Part shown: piece after piece, positions 1 to 7,560 of the stretch
Position numbering within the stretch: position 1 is the first letter of the stretch
Layout of the letters: every line of letters starts with the position of its first letter
NCBI GenBank assembly: GCA_964607835.1
Contig: CAZSLL010000003.1
Span: 17,682-81,681, forward strand
DNA from: DAOVFN01 sp964607835
Lineage (GTDB): Archaea > Aenigmatarchaeota > Aenigmatarchaeia > QMZP01
Reading direction: 5' to 3'
Length of the DNA: 64,000 nucleotides
The notes under the pieces: generated by a model
Told to the model about the DNA's origin: nothing
The model's input: only the letters and a program-made list of their open reading frames with translations
Databases searched by the model: none
Program-made: the position numbers and the translations under genes

Positions 1-831
1 TTCATCAAGCTCCTCGGCCCGAGCATATCCCCCTTTCTCCTGGCCTCGGTTAGAATCCTGGCCGCAGCAGGGCTCATATACCTGTTCCTGGCCTCTGAGA
101 GGAGGACAAAGCTTCTCGAGCTGAAAGAGGGGGACCTGCACATATTCCTCCTCGCAGGGCTGTTCGGCATAGTCTTCGGCTTCGGGTTCTACGTCAAGTC
201 GCTCACCATGATTCCCGTGGCCAATGCGGTCTTCCTCATGTACATATACCCGGTTGTCACGGCCATCCTGGCCAGGCTCTTCCTTGACGAGCGGATAGGC
301 AGGTACACCATCCTGGCCCTTCTGCTCTCCCTCTCAGGAATCTACCTCATCTACGGATACGGCGTCAACATAGTGGCACTCTCAGAGGGGAGCATGTACG
401 CCCTCATAGCGGGCCTGGGATACTCTGTGTTCATAGTGTCCATGAGGCACATGGAGAAGAAGGGTCACTCCTACTGGGATGTTGTTTTCTGGCCCCTGGT
501 GCTGGGCGGCCTAATGCTCCTGCCCCTCAACCTCACCTCCGGCATAATCCTGCTGCCGTCAGCAAACATGGTCCTCCTCCTGGCAGGTGTGGTGTTCATA
601 TCCACCTTCCTGGGATACCTGTTCTACGCCCGGGGCCTCAAGACCATCCAGGCCAAGCACGCCACCATAATAGAGAACCTGGCCGAGCCCTCTGCCGCCA
701 TATTCCTGGCCTGGCTCATACTGGGAGAACTCGTCCCTGAGTACGTGTTCCTGGGGGGCTTCCTCATAATCCTCGCCAACCTCGTGGTCAGGCTCGACAT
801 GGGGGAAGACGAACACAGGAAAAAGATATAA
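1..831 (+). CDS. EamA/DMT-family membrane transporter, 5' end outside window
   Basis: The frame is open from base 1 to a TAA at 829-831, giving 276 visible residues; the start codon lies upstream of the window. The protein is almost entirely hydrophobic helices with short charged loops, in the repeated pattern of the drug/metabolite transporter (EamA) superfamily. Such proteins usually have ten helices in two repeats; about eight are visible. Features seen are a proline-containing helix (VANAVFLMYIYPVVTAILAR) and a late helix ending EPSAAIFLAWLILGE, both typical of the family. EamA members export or import small metabolites and the substrate cannot be predicted. The gene ends 33 bases before herA on the same strand. 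Confidence 0.85.
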   Translation, partial: FIKLLGPSISPFLLASVRILAAAGLIYLFLASERRTKLLELKEGDLHIFLLAGLFGIVFGFGFYVKSLTMIPVANAVFLMYIYPVVTAILARLFLDERIGRYTILALLLSLSGIYLIYGYGVNIVALSEGSMYALIAGLGYSVFIVSMRHMEKKGHSYWDVVFWPLVLGGLMLLPLNLTSGIILLPSANMVLLLAGVVFISTFLGYLFYARGLKTIQAKHATIIENLAEPSAAIFLAWLILGELVPEYVFLGGFLIILANLVVRLDMGEDEHRKKI

Positions 832-864
832 TAGTTAGGACCCCACTATTATCTGTGACTGCAC

Positions 865-2907
865 ATGCTTCTGGGAAAGATATCAGGCAGGATTACCACC
901 AAGAGCGTATCCTTTGACGCCGACGCCAGGGTCAGGAAGCTGGACTATGTCTCCATCAAGGACCCTGAGGGAAGGTGGATACTGGCCAACATTGACAGCG
1001 TGACCAGGTACGAGACCAAGACCAAGGTCACGGCCAGGATTGTCGGATACAGGGACTCCAGGGGCTTCCTCAAGACCCCCAAGATTCCCTTCGCCCCCAG
1101 CACGCCTGTCTTCTCAGCCCCCAAGGACTTCATACGCCAGACCCTGGGCCTGAACAGGTCAGGCGCCTACATGGGACTCCTGGAGGGCTATGACATCAGG
1201 GTCATGCTGAACACAGAGCACATGATAAGGAAGCACATATCCATTCTGGCCAAGACCGGCGCAGGCAAATCCTACGCAGGAGGGGTCCTGCTCGAGGAGC
1301 TCGCCGAGGCAAAGATGCCTGTGGTGGTGATAGACCCCCACGGGGAGTACAAGACCCTGAGGCTCAACAACAAGAACAAGAAGGAGACCAAATACCTGGA
1401 GAGGTTTGGGGTGGAGGCCAGGAACTACAGGGACCAGGTCACGGTTTACGGGGTTTCCACGGCCAAGAGCCTTCGCCTGAACTCCAAGCTGTCGGCAGAG
1501 GAGATTTTCTCCATGCTCCCCGCCGCCCTTTCCTCCACGCAGAAGGGCCTGCTCTTCTCCTCATTGAGGAACCTTGAGGGCAAGGACTACACCATCAGGG
1601 ACATAATAGATGAGGTGGCCAACGCCAACTCCCAGGCCAAATGGAACCTTGTTTCCATGCTCGAGTTCCTGGAAGGCACCAGGCTCTTCTCAGCAAACCC
1701 CACCCTTCCCAACGACCTGGTGAAGCCCGGGCAGATAACTGTGCTCGACCTCAAGGAGGAGAGACCTGAAATCCAGCAGATAGTGGCGCTCAAGATTATA
1801 GAGGACCTGTTCAGGGCAAGGAAGCATGGCAAGATTCCCTCCTTCCTTCTCATGCTCGAGGAGGCCCACAACTTCTGCCCTGAGAGGGGATTCGGCGAGG
1901 TGGCCTCCTCCAGGATAATCCGGACAGTGGCCTCAGAGGGCAGGAAGTTCGGCTTCGGCCTTTGCATGGTCACCCAGAGGCCCGCCAGGGTGGACAAGTC
2001 CGTGCTCAGCCAGTGCAACACCCAGATTATACTCAAGGTAACCAATCCCAACGACCTCAAGGCCATTACCGATTCCGTGGAGGGGGTGACCCCGGGGCTG
2101 AGGGAGGAGATAAGGGACCTGCCAGTGGGGGTGGCCCTTGTGGTGGGGGCCACAGAGCAGCCCCTGGTGATTGACATCCGTGTCAGGCGCACCCAGCACG
2201 GGGGTGAGTCCATAGAGATAGGGGAAATCAAGGAACTCCAGGAGAAGCCCCTGGCCTTCCAGCCTCTCATCGGAAAGGGAGAGGTGAGCAAGGAGTTCAA
2301 GTCCATCAAGGACGTAAACCTGCTTCACTACCCCATGTGGAGGGTTTCCGCCCTGTTCGGCAGCACACCTGTCACCTTCTACGTGGACGGCATATCTGGC
2401 GAGCTGGTGTTCAAGAAGGATGACTCCATAGAGCGCTCCAGCGGACTCAGGGAGCTCATGGACCTGGCACCTTCAAGCAGGATAATCATATTCTACCTCA
2501 CCAAGAACAAGCTCGCAACCGCGGAGAGGATTGCCGAGGACCTCAAGATGCCCCTTAGCACAGTCCAGGGCAACGTGAGGGAACTTCTGGCCAGGGACTA
2601 CCTCACCACTGACGGCTACATGTTCAGCAACAAGCTCAGGTTTGAGAACATCCCCCCCAACCCCTCAAAGGTCCAGCTCTCTGAGAAGCCCGAGAAGAGG
2701 GAACTGGAGGGAAGGAAGCTGGAGTTCATGGTCACCCAGGACTTCGTGCGCAAGGTTTCGGAGCTCTGGTCCATGCCCATACGCTCCATAGAACCCTCCT
2801 ATTACCCGTACTGGCTGGTCAGACACAAGGACAGCAACGTGCTCATAGACGGCCTGAACAGGAGCCTTGACCACGAGACCACCAGGCTAATCGCAAAGTT
2901 CATCTGA
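865..2907 (+). CDS. herA: HerA-type bipolar DNA helicase/ATPase with C-terminal winged helix
   Basis: 680 residues. Residues 1-95 form a beta-rich segment like the HAS-barrel of HerA. A FtsK/HerA ATPase core follows, with Walker A AKTGAGKS near residues 129-136 and Walker B LLMLEEAH near 328-335, then the RecA-like motif SEGRKFGFGLCMVTQRP. Around residues 540-590 there is a winged-helix-like stretch (LATAERIAEDLKMPLSTVQG), and a further C-terminal domain makes it longer than the roughly 500 residues usual for HerA. HerA is a hexameric translocase that works with NurA and Mre11-Rad50 in DNA end resection; none of these partners is adjacent here. The TATA-like AAGATATAATAG at 823-834 fits a leaderless start at 865. 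Confidence 0.85.
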   Translation: MLLGKISGRITTKSVSFDADARVRKLDYVSIKDPEGRWILANIDSVTRYETKTKVTARIVGYRDSRGFLKTPKIPFAPSTPVFSAPKDFIRQTLGLNRSGAYMGLLEGYDIRVMLNTEHMIRKHISILAKTGAGKSYAGGVLLEELAEAKMPVVVIDPHGEYKTLRLNNKNKKETKYLERFGVEARNYRDQVTVYGVSTAKSLRLNSKLSAEEIFSMLPAALSSTQKGLLFSSLRNLEGKDYTIRDIIDEVANANSQAKWNLVSMLEFLEGTRLFSANPTLPNDLVKPGQITVLDLKEERPEIQQIVALKIIEDLFRARKHGKIPSFLLMLEEAHNFCPERGFGEVASSRIIRTVASEGRKFGFGLCMVTQRPARVDKSVLSQCNTQIILKVTNPNDLKAITDSVEGVTPGLREEIRDLPVGVALVVGATEQPLVIDIRVRRTQHGGESIEIGEIKELQEKPLAFQPLIGKGEVSKEFKSIKDVNLLHYPMWRVSALFGSTPVTFYVDGISGELVFKKDDSIERSSGLRELMDLAPSSRIIIFYLTKNKLATAERIAEDLKMPLSTVQGNVRELLARDYLTTDGYMFSNKLRFENIPPNPSKVQLSEKPEKRELEGRKLEFMVTQDFVRKVSELWSMPIRSIEPSYYPYWLVRHKDSNVLIDGLNRSLDHETTRLIAKFI

Positions 2908-3235
2908 ATGGCTCTATTCCCCTCAGCCTCTTGTATTCTCCTACAATTTGCTCTGCTAGCTCTTTGCTCGTTCCGGCGTATTCCAGAAACCCCCTGAGAA
3001 AAGCCAGGGCATTCCCCTCACCTGACTTATGCTCAATCTTCTGGGTCATCAGAAAGGCGTCCCTCATGGCTTCCTCCCTCTCCATTATGTCAGGCACGCA
3101 CGACTCGCATGTGCTGTAAAGCCCCCTGCTGAATTCATCATAGAGGCCGGATATCCCGTGAGAGAGATAGTGCTCGCTTAGCTGCTCTCCGATTGGGCAT
3201 TCGCTGCAGTTTCCCTGATATCCTGGGTCTTTCAT
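2900..3235 (-). CDS. small cysteine-containing protein of unknown function
   Basis: 111 residues if it starts at the ATG at 3235. That start was preferred because a TATA-like box lies at 3251-3263, about 20-25 bases upstream; an ATG at 3289 would lie upstream of the promoter. Two CxxC pairs are visible near the N terminus and in the middle (CSECP and CESC), suggesting a bound metal or iron-sulfur cluster. The rest is charged and helical. The gene overlaps the 3' end of herA by 8 bases on the opposite strand. No family recognised. Confidence 0.6.
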   Translation of the reverse strand: MKDPGYQGNCSECPIGEQLSEHYLSHGISGLYDEFSRGLYSTCESCVPDIMEREEAMRDAFLMTQKIEHKSGEGNALAFLRGFLEYAGTSKELAEQIVGEYKRLRGIEPFR

Positions 3236-3249
3236 ACCCGGACCTGGGT

Positions 3250-3264
3250 CAAAATATATAAAAG
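3250..3264. promoter_or_regulatory. bidirectional TATA box between tRNA-Met and the cysteine protein
   Basis: The near-palindromic AAAATATATAAAAG lies about 30 bases upstream of the tRNA-Met 5' end (3291) on the plus strand and about 20 bases upstream of the ATG at 3235 on the minus strand. Both distances suit archaeal TBP/TFB promoters. Similar shared boxes occur near 25271, 31406, 36410 and 51101. Confidence 0.6.
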
Positions 3265-3327
3265 CACAACATTCAATTCTTATAACCAATGCCGGTGTGG
3301 CTTAGTGGTTAAAGCGCCAGACTCATA

Positions 3328-3508
3328 ACCAGCCTTTTTCAGGAAAAGGCTGGAGCCAAAAGGAGTTACCCACTCGCTGATGCTCGGGGTAACTTCCATG
3401 GCCCGAATCCAAGCAAACATGATGGTTATGAGTGTTGAGGATGCCTTCAGTCAGGCGGATTCGCCGTCTGCATGCACGCCAGTGCGAGCATCCGATGATA
3501 GCTGGGAA
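3328..3508 (+). other. tRNA-Met anticodon-loop intron (37/38), 181 nt
   Basis: Lies between A37 and A38. The first ~85 bases are family B: a hairpin CAGCC/GGCTG, then AGTTACCC pairing with GGGTAACT. The same layout and much of the sequence occur in the T-loop intron of tRNA-Leu. Downstream, TGGTTATGAGT (near 3423-3433) is perfectly complementary to the exon-intron sequence ACTCATAACCA, so the anticodon would be base-paired in the precursor, as expected for a BHB central helix. The intron may be composite, a family B element inside an older intron. Splice points are inferred from the mature cloverleaf. Confidence 0.8.
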
Positions 3509-3530
3509 ATCTGGAGATCGAGGGTTCAAA

Positions 3531-3735
3531 TAACCCTTTTGTCCAGGATAAACGGACAAAAGCGTTTGCGGAAAGAACGCTTCCGCAACAGGTTGAGCAA
3601 AACACGTAAAGGTGTTGGAAACGTCAATCGTTTCCTGTTGCTCCCCCGCTTGCGACATGCGAGCGCTGGCCCTTCACGGCCCGAGAATCTTTGTGAAGGC
3701 CGTGCAGGCGAAGCGTCTGTAAGCGGGGTTGGGAA
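3531..3735 (+). other. tRNA-Met T-loop intron (about 59/60), 205 nt
   Basis: Interrupts the T-loop after TTCAAA; the downstream exon resumes with T and CCCTC. The junction may shift by one or two bases because of a short direct repeat. It starts with the family A motif: hairpin TTTTGTCC/GGACAAAA, then GCGTT, GCGGAA, AACGC, TTCCGC, an order allowing an H-type pseudoknot. The remainder holds further hairpins, including GGCCTTCAC-type complementarity near 3670-3710. Related elements occur in tRNA-Pro (T-loop) and tRNA-Thr (anticodon loop). Confidence 0.8.
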
Positions 3736-3880
3736 TCCCTCCACCGGCATTCCTAATTCTGTCCTGAATCAAAATGAAGAATAAAATCACAACGAGACTT
3801 CGGTTCTTGTGGTTACCATCATTGCCCCAGTTGGAAACTGTTTCGTGTTGCTGTGTTTTCAGGGAGGTATCAGCCTGTGC

Positions 3881-4108
3881 TTATATCTCCTTTATCTTTG
3901 AAGAGACGAAGTCCTTTATCTCCTGCTCGTCAGGGATGGCAAGGCTCTTCTTGAACCTCTTGGTCCCGTCAGGAAGGAAGAAACCCCTTGAAATCGCAAT
4001 GAACTCGTTCTCGCCGTCCTCAACGACAGCCTTCTTCCTTGCGACCTCGAGGAAGTTGTTCTTGCCGAACTTTACCTCTTCTGACTTCACGGTCTGGAAT
4101 TCAACCAT
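3881..4108 (-). CDS. small conserved-looking basic protein, function unknown
   Basis: 75 residues, rich in Lys and Glu with alternating beta-like segments (KFGKNNFLEVARKKAV, FIAISRGFFLPDG). The layout resembles small single-domain DNA-binding proteins of the PC4 type, but I cannot confirm this. The start is well supported: GGAGGT lies 8 bases upstream of the ATG and a TATA-like AACTATTTAAGCC lies at about 4150-4162. The 127 bases between tRNA-Met and this gene (3754-3880) hold nothing I recognise. Confidence 0.65.
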   Translation of the reverse strand: MVEFQTVKSEEVKFGKNNFLEVARKKAVVEDGENEFIAISRGFFLPDGTKRFKKSLAIPDEQEIKDFVSSKIKEI

Positions 4109-4253
4109 TGTATTACCTCCTGTGTTGGGTATGAAATGAGTATCCGGATTTGGCTTAAATAGTTAACGGTTAAACCAGTTAACTGTTATACTATACTGAT
4201 TGCCCGGATTTCCGGCGCACCCTTTTTAAATCATTCCCGCGAAAGACACACTC

Positions 4254-5000
4254 ATGAAAGCGATTGTGCTGGCGGGCGGCTACGCCAAGAGGATGTGGCC
4301 CCTCACAAAGGACAGGCCCAAGCCCCTGCTCCCGGTTGGCGGGAGGCCCATGATAGACCATGTCATGGACAGGCTCCTCAACATAGGAAGCATTGACACT
4401 GTCTACATTACAACCAACCGCAAGTTCGAAGGGGTCTTCAGCGAGTGGCTCTCGGGCAAGGAGTTCCCAATCCCCGTCAGGCTCGTGGTCGAGGACACCG
4501 CAGCGGAGGAGGAGAAGCTGGGCTCCATAGGGGCCATGAGGCACATCATCCAGAAGGAGGGCATAGATGATGATGTCCTCTGCATGGGAGGGGACAACCT
4601 GCTGGAGGACCACCTCAGGGACTTCGTGAGATTCTTCAGGGAGCAGGGCACCACTGTGTTCGGGCTCTGGGAGATGGACTCAGGTGACCTGTGCAAGTTC
4701 GGAATAGCCTGCCTGGACGACCAGGGGAGGGTGGTGCATTTCGAGGAGAAGCCCCCGCAGCCCAAGTCCAGATTCGTGTCCACTGCGGTTTACGCCATAC
4801 CCAGGGGCGAGCTTGGGCTCATCAGCGAGTACCTCTCCGGCAAGAACAACCCCGACGCATTCGGGCACTTCATATCCTGGCTCTACTCCAGGACCCCTGT
4901 CTACGGATTCGTTTTCAGGAACAAGTGGTTTGACATAGGCTCCATTGAGGCCTATGAGTCAGCGAACAGGCACATGCTGGACAGGCAAATCAATTCCTGA
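4254..5000 (+). CDS. sugar-phosphate nucleotidyltransferase (RmlA/GlmU-like)
   Basis: 248 residues. The N terminus has the nucleotidyltransferase signature LAGGYAKRMWPLTKDRPKPL with the G-G-x-x-x-R and K-P-L elements that bind the nucleotide triphosphate and metal. Later MGGDNLLEDH supplies the metal-binding Asp, and FEEKPPQPKS is the sugar-phosphate binding motif. These enzymes make NDP-sugars from a sugar-1-phosphate and NTP for glycan synthesis. At 248 residues it is a bare catalytic domain without a C-terminal left-handed helix. Sugar specificity cannot be read. TATA-like TTTTTAAATC at 4223-4232 fits a leaderless start. It overlaps the convergent UMP kinase gene by 11 bases. Confidence 0.88.
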   Translation: MKAIVLAGGYAKRMWPLTKDRPKPLLPVGGRPMIDHVMDRLLNIGSIDTVYITTNRKFEGVFSEWLSGKEFPIPVRLVVEDTAAEEEKLGSIGAMRHIIQKEGIDDDVLCMGGDNLLEDHLRDFVRFFREQGTTVFGLWEMDSGDLCKFGIACLDDQGRVVHFEEKPPQPKSRFVSTAVYAIPRGELGLISEYLSGKNNPDAFGHFISWLYSRTPVYGFVFRNKWFDIGSIEAYESANRHMLDRQINS

Positions 5001-5688
5001 TTACCGTGCCCCGGAATCCCTTCCCCGAGAGGTAGCTGTCCAGGTTGCTTATCCTCTTCCCGTTCATTATGGCAACCTCGAGCCCGAGCTTCTCGGCCTC
5101 CTTCGAGGCCACGGGGTCGAAGGGGTGGCTGGCCCCTGGGTCCCACCTGTCTCCCACGAGCTTCCTGAAATCCCCCCAGGACATCTCCTTTATGGGCTTT
5201 GCGTCCCTGTGGTATTTAGGGTCCTTGTCATACACGAAGTCTATGTTGGAGAGGTTGATCAGCTTCCCTGCTTTGAAGTTCCTTGCCATGAGAACGGCGT
5301 CATAGTCAGTGGAGCACCCCGGCTTCCATCCAGCCCCTATCAGGATGCTCTCCCTGAACCTTATCCTCTCTGAGGGGTCCTTGATGACCCTTGGGTGAGC
5401 GTGGTCCCTGAATATTGTCCTCAGAAGGTGGGCGTTGAACCTGGTGGCGTGTATGCCCAGCCAGTCCAGGTCGTCCCTGGTGAGCTTCGTTATCTCAGAG
5501 GCCGCCTTCTGGTAGCGCCTGCACACCTTTCCGCCGCCGGATATGATGATGAACTTCCTTCCCTTCCTGGCGTGCTTCAGAATGAGCTCCCTGAAGCTTC
5601 TGAGAAAGGGAACGTCAACGCCGTCAGGGACTATTATGGAGCCGCCAAGGCTCAGGATTACGAGTTCTTTGTCCCCCGGCATTTGCAT
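4990..5688 (-). CDS. pyrH: UMP kinase, archaeal type
   Basis: 232 residues from the ATG at 5688. That start was chosen because a TATA sequence lies at about 5706-5716; an upstream ATG at 5784 would put the promoter inside the gene. Amino acid kinase fold motifs are visible: LSLGGSII near the N terminus, ISGGGKVCR, and GWKPGCSTDYDAVLMA, the nucleotide/UMP binding segment of archaeal UMP kinases. The enzyme phosphorylates UMP to UDP in the cytoplasm. It fits functionally with the pyr genes at 51-59 kb, though unlinked. Length matches the family (about 225-240). Confidence 0.88.
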   Translation of the reverse strand: MQMPGDKELVILSLGGSIIVPDGVDVPFLRSFRELILKHARKGRKFIIISGGGKVCRRYQKAASEITKLTRDDLDWLGIHATRFNAHLLRTIFRDHAHPRVIKDPSERIRFRESILIGAGWKPGCSTDYDAVLMARNFKAGKLINLSNIDFVYDKDPKYHRDAKPIKEMSWGDFRKLVGDRWDPGASHPFDPVASKEAEKLGLEVAIMNGKRISNLDSYLSGKGFRGTVIRN

Positions 5689-5780
5689 CCTAAATGAATT
5701 GTTGTTTCTCATATATATAGCATATATCCCCCTTATTTGACAATGCAAACAGAAAGGACCCGAAGGCCCTTTCCACATTC

Positions 5781-6377
5781 TCACGGGTTCCAGTAGTCAG
5801 CCTTTGGAGCCCTCCACTCCCGGTATAATTGCCTTGTATGCTTAATCGCTTCAGCGCAGTAACTGAGAAAGTATTCGAATCTGTATACAAGTTTACTGTA
5901 GAAGATTAACACAAGAGAGAGCCCGAATCCCGCTAAGAGGAAGGGGTTTCCTGTCACAAGGAAGGCCACCAGTCCCGTCATGACTATCAGCTCTGCTGAA
6001 AGCCTGTCTTTTGGTATTCGCAGCCTTACGAAGCGCATGTTCAATCGCTTTGAGTTGGGGGCAATCACCAACCCGGCAGCGAACCCTCCGGACAGCCACA
6101 GGAAGCCCCAGAAGGAGAAGCCTGCTATAATCGCATAGGGAATAAGGGCAATAAAGATGTATGCCACAGGGAAAAACCTGATGAATCCGGTCCTGCCAGG
6201 TAAAAGTTTATAGGAGTTCCATATCACCCAAGTGGTTGCGATGACGTAGTATATCGTCACGCCTGTGACCAAAAGAAGGGGCCCGTGAGCCGTGAACCCG
6301 AGCACTGATATGCCCGAGGAGGCCAGGAACACCCCAACAGAAATCATAAATACGATTGCAATCTCCAGCCATGCCAT
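5781..6377 (-). CDS. multi-pass membrane protein, last gene of a membrane operon
   Basis: 198 residues with about five or six predicted membrane helices and a positively charged tail (REWRAPKADYWNP). It follows the gene at 6393 by 15 bases, with a ribosome binding site AAGGGAGGGATT just before the ATG. Together with the two genes upstream it forms a minus-strand operon of otherwise unrecognised membrane proteins. No catalytic motif seen; no family assigned. Confidence 0.65.
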   Translation of the reverse strand: MAWLEIAIVFMISVGVFLASSGISVLGFTAHGPLLLVTGVTIYYVIATTWVIWNSYKLLPGRTGFIRFFPVAYIFIALIPYAIIAGFSFWGFLWLSGGFAAGLVIAPNSKRLNMRFVRLRIPKDRLSAELIVMTGLVAFLVTGNPFLLAGFGLSLVLIFYSKLVYRFEYFLSYCAEAIKHTRQLYREWRAPKADYWNP

Positions 6378-6392
6378 AGAGAATCCCTCCCT

Positions 6393-7046
6393 TCATCTCT
6401 TTGCGAATAGGTAAATGGTCAGCAGGAAAAGCACGGCCCCCAGCCCAATCGCAGCAGGGGCTGACCTGATGAGAAACCATGCTACCATGATGAAAATCAA
6501 AAGAAGCACGTACTTGAAGATGAGTCGCTCTATCCTGGTGGTCCTCTCCCACTCGCCCCTTCCCCTGTTCCTCTCGTAGGCCTCCTTCTGGGTCACGTAT
6601 CCGCCGGGCTCCCTCTTCAGGTAGGTCATCCTTCTCGTGTTTCCCATATGCTCCTCTTTCACGACGTGCCTTCCTCCCCCCTTGGGCCTGTATAACTCCG
6701 GCAAAACCAGCGCCACCAGCCCGGCCAATATGCCCTTTCCAAATGGCCAGAGGAAACCAGCCGGCACCGCCCCCACTGAAACCAGGACAGAGAGCCCTGT
6801 GGGCATGGCGCAGAGGATGAGCCAGATTAGCAGAAGCAAGCATCGGTCCTCAGAGGCAACCTCCAGAAGGCCCTCGCCCAGCCCTCTTGATTTGGTGTTC
6901 ACCCAGACCAGGAGCACATAGATGAAGAGCGATGCGGCCAGGGTCCAGAAGTAGAGGGCCTGCTGCTCGCCCTCCAGTGATATCCAGGCGGCCACCGATG
7001 CCGCTGCCACAAATACCAGCATTGCAAGAAGCCTCAATCCAATCAC
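6393..7046 (-). CDS. membrane protein of unknown function, middle gene of membrane operon
   Basis: About 217 residues. Two hydrophobic pairs lie in the first half, then a soluble stretch with GNTRRMTYLKREPGGYVTQK and an Arg-rich segment, then two C-terminal helices. Start is uncertain: a GTG at 7046 overlaps the stop of the preceding gene as GTGA; a TTG at 7037 is better spaced from the AAGGGGGGTG sequence; an ATG at 7022 is also possible. Translational coupling with the gene upstream is likely. Function unknown. Confidence 0.6.
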   Translation of the reverse strand: MIGLRLLAMLVFVAAASVAAWISLEGEQQALYFWTLAASLFIYVLLVWVNTKSRGLGEGLLEVASEDRCLLLLIWLILCAMPTGLSVLVSVGAVPAGFLWPFGKGILAGLVALVLPELYRPKGGGRHVVKEEHMGNTRRMTYLKREPGGYVTQKEAYERNRGRGEWERTTRIERLIFKYVLLLIFIMVAWFLIRSAPAAIGLGAVLFLLTIYLFAKR

Positions 7047-7276
7047 CCCCCTTTGATTGACTCTGATATATTGTGCGCGTTGAACCACGCAATCCCTGTT
7101 CCAAGCAGGAATCCTGCGGCGACCTGACACACCGCGTCTTTTCCCCATTCCCCGGCCCCTGTGCAGGGAAGACCCGGAAGCGTGATGGAAAGGAACCCCC
7201 ACCACATCAGAAGAGAGAATACAAGGAACATGACCGGCCCCCAGGGAACCCTGCAATAAGCTTGCCTTGCATCCAT
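7043..7276 (-). CDS. short two-helix membrane protein, first gene of membrane operon
   Basis: 77 residues from the ATG at 7276, preceded by GGAGG at suitable spacing. The first helix is VMFLVFSLLMWWGFLSITL and a second follows VCQVAAGFLLGTGIAW. Cys-containing loop PCTGAGEWGKDAVC may form a disulfide. A longer ORF to 7405 exists, but the TATA-like AACTTAATATATGAAG (about 7400-7414) and the RBS favour the shorter start. Function unknown. Confidence 0.6.
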   Translation of the reverse strand: MDARQAYCRVPWGPVMFLVFSLLMWWGFLSITLPGLPCTGAGEWGKDAVCQVAAGFLLGTGIAWFNAHNISESIKGG

Positions 7277-7560
7277 AGCGAAGCCCTCCTTTCGTGAGAA
7301 ATCGCGAGACCCCTCCCAGGGCCCGTAATGTTGGGGCCGGCCCAGGAAAGACTGGGCATGGCCTTGTTTCATTATATCACGGAATCCGAGGATGCCGTGC
7401 TTCATATATTAAGTTTTTCTTTTTGGAGAGCGTGAACGGGGAGGGCTATGATTCTGGTTTCCCGGAAAGCCATTTAAGCTTTGGCATCATACCCGGAAAG
7501 TTCAGTGATTTAAAAATCATTCCTGCATAGAATATGCTGTAAACTCTAGGGGTAATTATA

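Larger units (their letters stand above)
3291..3749 (+). tRNA. tRNA-Met (CAT), two long introns
   Basis: Mature parts: acceptor GCCGGTG (3291-3297) pairs with CACCGGC (3742-3748), discriminator A at 3749, no encoded CCA. The D-stem is GCTT/AAGC. Anticodon stem CCAGA (3317-3321) pairs with TCTGG (3510-3514), and the loop is CTCATAA with CAT at 3324-3326. T-stem GAGGG (3520-3524) pairs with CCCTC (3737-3741), and the T-loop reads TTCAAAT. The gene is 459 bases; removing introns 3328-3508 and 3531-3735 leaves exactly 73 nt. Elongator versus initiator was not tested rigorously; the G1-C72 pair and canonical body suggest elongator. A TATA box lies at 3250-3264. Confidence 0.93.

Noticed and set aside
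1587..2309. 240-residue frame antisense to herA
   Set aside because: Shadow of the helicase core; no promoter or RBS.
865..2907. herA as part of a HerA-DUF4297 or HerA-SIR2 defence system
   Set aside because: The neighbours are a transporter and a tRNA; no effector gene is adjacent and the length fits housekeeping HerA.
3380..3784. 134-residue open frame on the plus strand
   Set aside because: It runs across the tRNA-Met exons and both introns; composition is not protein-like.
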